A stretch of 10,852 nt of DNA. It comes from an uncultured Clostridia bacterium (GTDB taxonomy: Bacteria > Bacillota > Clostridia > TANB77 > CAG-508). Shown piece after piece: positions 1-5,993 of the stretch. The stretch covers positions 1 to 10,852 of the forward strand of contig CAOXTD010000017.1 in the NCBI GenBank assembly GCA_948560265.1, written 5' to 3'. Both the position numbers and the translations under genes were made by a program. Position 1 is the first letter of the stretch, and every line of letters starts with the position of its first letter. The notes under the pieces were generated by a model that saw nothing but the letters and a program-made list of their open reading frames with translations, did no database searches and had not been told where the DNA came from.

Positions 1-169
1 CTAACCTTTCTTGCCAACTTGCTATATCTGCTTTTAGTTTTGCGTCTGATGCTTTCTTAAAAATTCCATTATCTGACATCACATACATGACTGTAATACC
101 TGCTAGAATAAGTAAAATCACAATTGTAACTACTAGTGCAATTAAGGTTATTCCGACTCTTGCCATCAT
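1..169 (-). CDS. Type IV prepilin-like protein, 5' part only (runs off left edge)
   Basis: The visible 56 residues begin MMARVG, followed by GITLIALVVTIVILLILAG. This is the prepilin-type cleavage and methylation segment found in many Clostridia: cleavage is expected between G6 and I7, followed by a hydrophobic helix of about 20 residues. The mature position 5, usually Glu, is Ala, which is common in this clostridial subgroup by my recollection. After the helix comes SDNGIFKKASDAK, the usual start of the soluble domain (NGI..kA..Ak). The rest lies beyond position 1. Such proteins are processed by prepilin peptidase and assembled into pilus-like or competence/secretion fibres. The ATG at 169 (or 166) has no good ribosome binding site. 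The good one (AGGAG, 238-242) serves an upstream ATG at 232 in the same frame, but in-frame TAG and TAA codons intervene. The leader may therefore be frameshifted (see findings). The family call is firm; the start is not. Confidence 0.72.
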   Translation of the reverse strand, partial: MMARVGITLIALVVTIVILLILAGITVMYVMSDNGIFKKASDAKLKADIASWQERL

Positions 170-271
170 CTTTTACTTTTTTGACATTTTGCTTATCAGC
201 TAAACCCAATATTTTTTCTTCCATTCTTTCATTTTCACTCCTTTTTTCTTCTTATGTACATTCTTTCACTA

Positions 272-301
272 TTTTTACAGTCTTATTCACTATTTTGTCA
301 A
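272..301 (-). promoter_or_regulatory. Proximal promoter of the prepilin gene (P2)
   Basis: Reading the minus strand, TTGACA lies at 301-296 and TAAAAA at 277-272 with an 18-base spacer that ends in TG next to the -10 box. Transcription would begin near 265, upstream of the AGGAG at 242-238. The -35 match is perfect and the -10 is weaker. This is inferred from consensus only. Confidence 0.5.
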
Positions 302-306
302 TATGC

Positions 307-324
307 ATTCGGATATTTCCGAAT
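307..324. promoter_or_regulatory. Perfect palindrome, possible operator
   Basis: ATTCGGATATTTCCGAAT is a perfect inverted repeat with 7-base arms and a 4-base centre. It lies just downstream of the -10 box of the distal promoter (333-338) and just upstream of the -35 box of the proximal promoter (296-301). A bound protein could thus affect both promoters. It does not match the LexA or CcpA boxes I know. There is no T-tract, so it is unlikely to be a terminator. Confidence 0.45.
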
Positions 325-332
325 ATATATTC

Positions 333-362
333 ATTTTAACAATCTATATCTTAAGTTGTCAA
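333..362 (-). promoter_or_regulatory. Distal promoter of the prepilin gene (P1)
   Basis: On the minus strand TTGACA is at 362-357 and TAAAAT at 338-333 with an 18-base spacer, giving a start near 326. The -35 box begins only 7 bases after the stop codon of the DUF5665 gene, and no terminator separates them. The prepilin gene may thus receive both its own transcripts and read-through. Confidence 0.5.
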
Positions 363-368
363 TAGATT

Positions 369-656
369 TTATTTACTTTCCACAATTTTAATAATATCTG
401 CAATATAGTCTCCTATAACGGGGATATTTAACATCACTATTTTTTGGAGTATGATTAATAAAACAGCAGTTAAAATGGTAAAGCCAATTCCGATTCCAAT
501 TCCTTTTGCCATGCCTGACAATAAATTGCGAAGCAACAACTGTTTCTTATTTCCCAATAATTCTGCTATCTCCAATATATTATTTTTCGTTAAAGTTCGA
601 TTAAGCTGTTCTAAATTTTTTAATAGTAACTTTTCCATTTTATTTTTTCGAAACAT
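369..656 (-). CDS. DUF5665 family small membrane protein
   Basis: This gives 95 residues from the ATG at 656. The pattern is typical of DUF5665: a charged N-terminal helix (MEKLLLKNLEQLNRTL), then E-LLGNKKQLLLRNLLSGMAKGIGIGIGFTIL, one transmembrane helix at about residues 54-72, and a C-terminal NIPVIGDYIADIIKIVE, where the family has 'N(I/L)P.IG.fIA.iv.iv'. The family occurs in Firmicutes; no biochemical role is known to me. A GTG at 671 in the same frame is unlikely to be the start: GGAGGA at 664-669 sits 8 bases before the ATG at 656, the normal ribosome binding distance. That ribosome binding site lies inside a terminator-like hairpin. The gene is 42 bp downstream of the UPF0182 gene, in the same direction, and ends 7 bp before the prepilin promoter. 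Confidence 0.8.
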   Translation of the reverse strand: MFRKNKMEKLLLKNLEQLNRTLTKNNILEIAELLGNKKQLLLRNLLSGMAKGIGIGIGFTILTAVLLIILQKIVMLNIPVIGDYIADIIKIVESK

Positions 657-692
657 GAAAAAATCCTCCACTACTTATGTTGGAGGATTTTT
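657..692 (-). terminator. Terminator-like hairpin that contains the SD of the DUF5665 gene
   Basis: The minus strand reads AAAAATCCTCCA, a 10-base loop, then TGGAGGATTTTTT. The core is a perfect 7-bp stem (TCCTCCA/TGGAGGA), extended by five A-T pairs, and the 3' arm ends in a T-run. It lies 7 bases after the stop of the UPF0182 gene, so it fits an intrinsic terminator for the serpin-ftsY-UPF0182 transcript. The same 3' arm holds the GGAGGA used by the DUF5665 gene, so folding would also hide that site. Confidence 0.7.
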
Positions 693-698
693 CATTTT

Positions 699-3539
699 TT
701 ATTCATGATTGTTTATCACGTTGTTTTCTTCTTGTGCTTTATTATCAGTTTTTTGCTTTTCCTTTTTCTGTTCTTCTTGCAATTTTTCTAATTTATCAAT
801 CAGTTCTTGCAATTTATTCATATCTTTTCCTATCATTTCCCAGTTATTATTTTGATTAGATTTTTTCAAATTTCCATTTGCTTTTACAATTGCTTGAACT
901 AAACCTTCTATTGTATCTGTACTTTCCACTTCAATATCTACTGCATCTTGTGATAATAAATTATCTAAAGCTTCCTTTAAATCATTTCCAATTGCCACTT
1001 TATTACCAGATGCTACTACAACTTTCTTTAACATTGGTGTAGAATTTTCTTCATTAATATCTTGTTGATAAATTGTTTCTACATATAATAATGAATTATT
1101 AATTGGAACAATGATCATATTTTTACTAATTTTAGTTCCTGCTACATTAAGGCTTGCAATCTCTTTTGAAATTCTTTCATCTTGCTCTAACTGTGTATCA
1201 ATTTGCATTGGTCCTAATACATTACTATCTGATGGATACTTATATAAAGTTAATTTTTTCTCCCCATTTTCGCAAGTACCTATTAAATAAGCAGTTAAAT
1301 TTTGCTTGTCATATGGAGTATATGGCAATACTAAGCCTAGAGTTGGTTTATCACTATTAACTGTTTTTACCATAGTATAATATGGTTTCATGATTGTTCC
1401 TGTTTTTGATAAAACCTTACTAGTATTGTGTGTTGCTATCTCCCAAACATCATCTTCACGATATAGTACATCGGTTTGAATATTATGATACCTTTGCATA
1501 ATTTTCGCTTGTACATTATATAGGAATTCTGGATATACAAATTGACTACTAATATCTTCAGAAATATTTTTATCTTTGTCTACAAATAAATCTGGATACA
1601 TTTTCTGATAAGCCATAATAATTGGATCAGTTCTATCTGTGATATAAAATTGAATCGTTCCATCATAGCTATCTATTAATACTTTTACTGAATTTCTAAT
1701 ATAGTTTAATTCTAATTTATCTAGAATGCTTTCTTCTTGCAAAGTTATTCTTTGTGAATATGGATAATTATTAGAAGTTGTATATCCATCTAATACCCAT
1801 ACTAACTTTCCATCTTTATTTGTTACTAAGTATGGCTCTTCATCATATAAAATATAAGGCAATAAAGTTTTTGCTCTTTCTATAATATTACGATTAATTA
1901 ATATTTTACTATCTTTATCCACATTGCCTGAGAATGCAAGTTTCAAATCCTTTTCTTTGATAGCCAAAATAAATCTATCTAAAAAATTCAAACTTAATCC
2001 AGCATTTCCATTGTAAGTATTTGTTGCATTTTCCGCTTTAGTAGATTCTGCAATTGGATAATCAAATTCATTCTTATCCTTACTATTTGTTACTACAGTA
2101 TCATTAGTTTCTAGACCAAAATAAATTCTTGGCTGATTGATAGAAACAATATCATTTGAATGACTTATATAATCTTTTTGTAAATCTATTAAATTTCCTT
2201 TTTCATCTACTGATGTAGCTGATGTAAGAATAACACCATACCCATGTGTATATTCATATGTTTTATTATTATATGTTCTTGTTGAACTACTAATTTCTCT
2301 AGGAGATATATATACTAATTGTTGCACTCCATTGACACGATAGCTTGCAATTTGAGTTGTACCATATGTATAATATCCTTTATTGGTTTGTAAAGTATTT
2401 AAGTTTTTCAAAACAGTTTCTTTGTCTATCATAGCAATATTATTAATAGTTTCTTCATTTTGCTCTACTTTTTCTGCTGTTATAGTTTCACTTTCACCCA
2501 AATTGATCTCATCAATATTAATGCCATAAGCTTGTTTGGTATAATTAATGTTTTCTTTAATATACTCTTGTTGTTTATCTAAAGCATTAGAATTAACAAA
2601 TATCACTTCAAATACCACTAAAACTAATAACATACCAATTAAGTATGTTGGTACTGATGCTAGTGATAAAATAACTCTTTTTGTGTTTTGTTTTTTAAAA
2701 GCTCTTACAGCAATTAATACTGCAATAATAATAACAATGCTTAAAATACGGTATCCCCATAATTTGATAGTAACCTCTGAAATTCCAGCTCCATATAAAG
2801 CATAATTATCAATTTCATTTAAATTAATAAATCTTTGAAGTCCTACATTATGAGTTTCTATAAAGATATACCCTGCTACTAAAAAAGCTATTAAAACAAC
2901 ATTTCTACAAAGTAACTTGATAAGAGAACTTTTCTTTAAAGTCTCTCTATCAACTCCTTCAAAGAATAAATTGAAAGTAAGTATATAGTAAACTACTGTA
3001 TAAATAGTTAAACCAACCACAATAAATAATCCATATTGAATTAAAAATTTAATAAATGGTTGTCCAAAAATAAAGTAACTAATATCATATCCTAATACTG
3101 GGTCAGTCATTTCAAATGCTGCACTATTCACGAATAACATTAATTTTTCCATAATAATGTTTGTAGTAACAAAGCTGATAATAATGGAAAGTATAAATGC
3201 TATTGACTTATTGGGCATTTTAGGCATTGGCTTTTTTTCTTGCTCAAAAAATGGTAATAGGCCCTTTTTTATACTTCTATTGGTTGCATATATTATAAAA
3301 TACAAAAGTACAAAAGTAATACCAAATGTAGCAAATCGATAAGTCAGATTTTGCCAAAAAATACTTAAATATTCTTGTCCTAATTCTAATGTTTCTAGAT
3401 ATTCTCCTCTATAAATAATATACAATACAATCACTGCTAATAGCAAAAATGCTAATACTATCCACTTTCTTTTCTTTCCTTTTTTTGGTTGGTTATTTGA
3501 ATTTTCTTTTGTATTTATTGATTTGTTTTGTTCTTCCAA
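699..3539 (-). CDS. UPF0182 family integral membrane protein
   Basis: This gives 946 residues, close to the usual 900-1000 of the family. About seven transmembrane helices fall in the first 315 residues (near 26-44, 69-85, 112-129, 163-188, 213-229, 262-279 and 295-315). They are followed by a large, mostly extracytoplasmic domain and a charged coiled tail (LDKLEKLQEEQKKEKQKT type) over the last 35 residues. Family signatures visible are DPVLGYDISYFIFGQPF at about 146-162 and QEYIKENINYTKQAYGI at about 324-340. The function of UPF0182 is not established. The start is a TTG at 3539: GGAG at 3548-3551 lies 8 bases upstream, whereas an alternative in-frame TTG at 3566 would put that site inside the gene. 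It follows ftsY by 37 bp and is probably cotranscribed with it. The stop TAA is followed at once by a terminator-like hairpin. Confidence 0.88.
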   Translation of the reverse strand: MEEQNKSINTKENSNNQPKKGKKRKWIVLAFLLLAVIVLYIIYRGEYLETLELGQEYLSIFWQNLTYRFATFGITFVLLYFIIYATNRSIKKGLLPFFEQEKKPMPKMPNKSIAFILSIIISFVTTNIIMEKLMLFVNSAAFEMTDPVLGYDISYFIFGQPFIKFLIQYGLFIVVGLTIYTVVYYILTFNLFFEGVDRETLKKSSLIKLLCRNVVLIAFLVAGYIFIETHNVGLQRFINLNEIDNYALYGAGISEVTIKLWGYRILSIVIIIAVLIAVRAFKKQNTKRVILSLASVPTYLIGMLLVLVVFEVIFVNSNALDKQQEYIKENINYTKQAYGINIDEINLGESETITAEKVEQNEETINNIAMIDKETVLKNLNTLQTNKGYYTYGTTQIASYRVNGVQQLVYISPREISSSTRTYNNKTYEYTHGYGVILTSATSVDEKGNLIDLQKDYISHSNDIVSINQPRIYFGLETNDTVVTNSKDKNEFDYPIAESTKAENATNTYNGNAGLSLNFLDRFILAIKEKDLKLAFSGNVDKDSKILINRNIIERAKTLLPYILYDEEPYLVTNKDGKLVWVLDGYTTSNNYPYSQRITLQEESILDKLELNYIRNSVKVLIDSYDGTIQFYITDRTDPIIMAYQKMYPDLFVDKDKNISEDISSQFVYPEFLYNVQAKIMQRYHNIQTDVLYREDDVWEIATHNTSKVLSKTGTIMKPYYTMVKTVNSDKPTLGLVLPYTPYDKQNLTAYLIGTCENGEKKLTLYKYPSDSNVLGPMQIDTQLEQDERISKEIASLNVAGTKISKNMIIVPINNSLLYVETIYQQDINEENSTPMLKKVVVASGNKVAIGNDLKEALDNLLSQDAVDIEVESTDTIEGLVQAIVKANGNLKKSNQNNNWEMIGKDMNKLQELIDKLEKLQEEQKKEKQKTDNKAQEENNVINNHE

Positions 3540-3576
3540 TCTGAATTCTCCTTTCCAACTTAACAAAATTTATTCT

Positions 3577-4482
3577 CTAAATTAATGCTTTAACAAAATC
3601 TTCACTTTCAAATACTTGCATATCATCTATTTGTTCTCCTACACCAACAAATTTCACTGGCATCTTATTTTCTGCTACAATTCCAATCACTACTCCACCT
3701 TTTGCTGTTCCATCTAATTTTGTTAAAATCAATCCATTAATATCCACTGTTTCTTTAAAAGCCTTTACTTGTGAAATAGCATTTTGTCCAGTAGTTGCGT
3801 CTAATACCATCAATACTTCTTTTGCAGCGTTTGGTAATTCCTTATCAATCACTTTTTTAATTTTAATGAGCTCATCCATAAGATATTTTTTATTATGCAA
3901 TCTTCCTGCTGTGTCACAAATTAAAACATCTGCTTGTTCCTGCTTTGTAATTTGAATAGCATCATATACAACAGAAGCTGGGTCTGCTCCTTCTTCTTTC
4001 TTAACAATTTTGCAGTTAGCACGATTAGCCCAGATTTCTAATTGTTCTACTGCTGCTGCTCTAAAGGTGTCTGCCGCTGCGATTACTACCTTTTTTCCAT
4101 CTTGTTTTAAACGATTTGCTATTTTTCCAATAGAGGTTGTTTTTCCTACTCCATTTACACCAACTACTAAAATAACAGAAGGATTTGTTTCTAAATGTAA
4201 GGAATTATCTACTTCATCTAAGATTTTTTGAATTTCTTCTCTTAAGGCTTGCTTTACTTCTTCCTCTTCTTGAATTTTTTCTTTTTTTATTCTTTCTCTT
4301 AAATTTCCAATAATTCTAGTAGATGTTTCTACTCCTACATCTGACATAATCAGTGCTTCTTCTAATTCTTCTAGCAATTCTTCATCTACTTTTCTAAAAT
4401 TACTGAAAACATTGTTCATTTTTTCATCAAATGAACTTTTCGTTTTGCTTAATCCTTGTTTTAACTTATCGAAAAAACCCAT
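3577..4482 (-). CDS. ftsY: Signal recognition particle receptor FtsY
   Basis: FtsY is the membrane-associated GTPase that receives SRP-ribosome complexes and hands nascent membrane proteins to the Sec translocon. The 301-residue product starts with an amphipathic membrane-targeting helix (MGFFDKLKQGL) and the N domain (LEELEEALIMSDVGVETS, residues 37-54). The NG GTPase domain follows: G1 GVNGVGKTT at 108-116, G2 DTFRAAA at 138-144, G3 DTAG at 190-193, G4 TKLD at 254-257 and the GVGEQIDDMQVF closing segment near 280-291. There is no long acidic A domain, as is usual in Firmicutes. The ATG at 4482 has GGAG at 4489-4492, 6 bases away. The open frame extends 28 codons further upstream, but that stretch overlaps the serpin gene. 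It lies 14 bp after the serpin stop, so the two are probably one operon. Its natural end at TAG shows that TAG works as a stop codon in this genome. Confidence 0.97.
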   Translation of the reverse strand: MGFFDKLKQGLSKTKSSFDEKMNNVFSNFRKVDEELLEELEEALIMSDVGVETSTRIIGNLRERIKKEKIQEEEEVKQALREEIQKILDEVDNSLHLETNPSVILVVGVNGVGKTTSIGKIANRLKQDGKKVVIAAADTFRAAAVEQLEIWANRANCKIVKKEEGADPASVVYDAIQITKQEQADVLICDTAGRLHNKKYLMDELIKIKKVIDKELPNAAKEVLMVLDATTGQNAISQVKAFKETVDINGLILTKLDGTAKGGVVIGIVAENKMPVKFVGVGEQIDDMQVFESEDFVKALI

Positions 4483-4496
4483 TTTCTTCTCCTTCT

Positions 4497-5816
4497 TTAT
4501 CTTGCTTGATAGTCTACTTTGTCTTTTTCCCAAGAATTTGGTTGGTACACAGTTCCTATAAACCATATTTCATCTGTCTTTTTATCTCTAATCATATATA
4601 TAAATGGTCTGCCAAACTTGATTTCTTCTGGTTCTTCTTCTCTTATCATAGCATTATCTTTTATTGCAAATACTGTAACAGCAGCCGCTTTTACACCTTC
4701 TTCTGAAAAATCAATATCTGCTTTGTGAAGAGCATCACTTACATGAAAATCTGTATCTGCCATATTAGAAAAATTGGCTAAGCTACTGTTAAAGGCATCT
4801 GTAATTCCTAAGTTCATTAAGTCTTGTTTTAATTTTAAAGAATAATCAAAAGAAAACTTAGGTATTTTAATTTCTATTCCTACATTTGCTTGAGATGCTG
4901 GTTTTAGCTTCTTAATAACTTGATTTATATCATTCATTTTAATATCTTTGATATAGTCTGATAAATTTTCATTTGGCATAATTGCTATAAATTCCAATTG
5001 TGTATCGTCATATTGTTTCAAATCCATAGAAATTGCTGTCATATTGGTGTCTTTGTAATAAGAAACATCTTCTGCTTTGCTTTCTCTTTGCATCATGGTT
5101 GCTACCATTTTGCTACCGTCTTCTAAATTAAATTCTTCTCCATGAGTCTTCTCAGGAGTAAATGCAGTTTGCCATTCCATATCAATTGCTAATGCATTAA
5201 TCAAAAGAATTCTATTCATTCTCATTTGATTATCTTGTAACATATTTTTAATAATACCCATTGTCTTATTTTCAATCCACTGGTTGACATTTTGAGCATT
5301 TTCGAAAGTATCATAATTAACTTCAGCATTATATTTTTGTACTAATGTATTTTGATAACTTTCTTTCATATATTGTTTATAATCATCTCTAATGTAGATA
5401 GTATTTGCTAGAGATAATATATTATCTTTATTGGAATATTTCGTTAGTTGCATTTCTCCAATTACATTATCTATTTGCTTTTTGGTATTACCACTTGCTC
5501 CTTCATTTAGCATATTCAAAGCATATTTAATAGATAGTGGGCTATATATCATATTTTGCTTTTGATTTTCTAATTTCAAAAAGTCAATTGGAAATTCAGA
5601 AATTTCTGATGTGATTTGAACTGGTATATCTGTATTTTCTACATTATTATTTTGAATTGTATTATTATTAACAATTGGTTGATTAAGCTCTTTATTAGAA
5701 CCTCCTAAAATAACAATTGCCATGATAACTAATATAACAACAAATACGATTACTGCTGCAATAATAATAGCAGATAATTTAATTTCTTTTTTCTTTGGCT
5801 CTTCTTCGAACAACAT
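4497..5816 (-). CDS. Membrane-anchored serpin (serine protease inhibitor)
   Basis: Serpins are suicide inhibitors of serine or cysteine proteases: the protease cuts an exposed loop, which then inserts into the central sheet and traps the enzyme. The 439 residues comprise a short cytoplasmic KKK stretch, one transmembrane helix at about 14-37, an Asn-rich linker (about 41-65) and a complete serpin fold. Matches are MIYSPLSIKYALNML.EGASG.T (89-111), VNQWIENKT.G.I..ML (177-193), the hinge SEEGVKAAAVT (371-381) and FGRPFIYMIRD (401-411), followed by IWFIGTVYQP. The hinge has the small-residue run AAA needed for loop insertion, so it looks inhibitory; P14 is Val rather than the usual Thr. From hinge to FGRPF the loop is about 5 residues longer than in alpha-1-antitrypsin, so the cleavage site cannot be fixed; Lys387, Asn389 and Arg392 are candidates. 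Topology puts the inhibitor outside the cell. The ATG at 5816 has GGAG 9 bases upstream. It is first in a cluster with ftsY. Confidence 0.92.
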   Translation of the reverse strand: MLFEEEPKKKEIKLSAIIIAAVIVFVVILVIMAIVILGGSNKELNQPIVNNNTIQNNNVENTDIPVQITSEISEFPIDFLKLENQKQNMIYSPLSIKYALNMLNEGASGNTKKQIDNVIGEMQLTKYSNKDNILSLANTIYIRDDYKQYMKESYQNTLVQKYNAEVNYDTFENAQNVNQWIENKTMGIIKNMLQDNQMRMNRILLINALAIDMEWQTAFTPEKTHGEEFNLEDGSKMVATMMQRESKAEDVSYYKDTNMTAISMDLKQYDDTQLEFIAIMPNENLSDYIKDIKMNDINQVIKKLKPASQANVGIEIKIPKFSFDYSLKLKQDLMNLGITDAFNSSLANFSNMADTDFHVSDALHKADIDFSEEGVKAAAVTVFAIKDNAMIREEEPEEIKFGRPFIYMIRDKKTDEIWFIGTVYQPNSWEKDKVDYQAR

Positions 5817-5849
5817 ATTTATTTTCTCCTTTGTTTATAAATTTTTCCT

Positions 5850-5877
5850 ATTATATCATACTTTTGTATATTGTAAA
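5850..5877 (-). promoter_or_regulatory. Promoter of the serpin-ftsY-UPF0182 cluster
   Basis: On the minus strand TTTACA lies at 5877-5872 and a perfect TATAAT at 5855-5850, with a 16-base spacer (17 if the -35 is read one base earlier). TGA directly precedes the -10 box, giving an extended -10. The start would be near 5842, about 26 bases before the serpin ATG, leaving a short untranslated leader. Confidence 0.65.
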
Positions 5878-5892
5878 AGGGGTTAAGATGTT

Positions 5893-5947
5893 TTTAAGAA
5901 ATATATTAAAACAGCTAGAAAGCCACCAAACTTTGGTGGCCTTCTAG
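5893..5947 (-). terminator. Strong intrinsic terminator of the GH13 gene
   Basis: Positions 5915-5947 form an inverted repeat with 13-bp arms (CTAGAAGGCCACC / GGTGGCTTTCTAG on the minus strand, with a single G-T pair) around AAAGTTT. It is followed on the minus strand by CTGTTTTAATATATTTC. It lies about 45 bases after the GH13 stop. It could also work weakly in the other direction, but there is no plus-strand gene upstream of it. Confidence 0.8.
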
Positions 5948-5993
5948 TGTAAAACTTAAATTTACTACATCATTTTCTTAAAACAATGGCTCC

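Noticed and set aside
136..339. Plus-strand open frame rich in Phe and Ser
   Set aside because: It is the antisense of the prepilin leader and promoter region and shows the F/S/L-rich composition of a reversed AT-rich sequence.
3540..3566. TTG at 3566 as the start of the UPF0182 gene
   Set aside because: It would place the GGAG site inside the coding region; TTG at 3539 has correct spacing.
4483..4566. 28-codon N-terminal extension of FtsY
   Set aside because: It overlaps the serpin gene, and the ribosome binding site and the family's MGFF start are at 4482.
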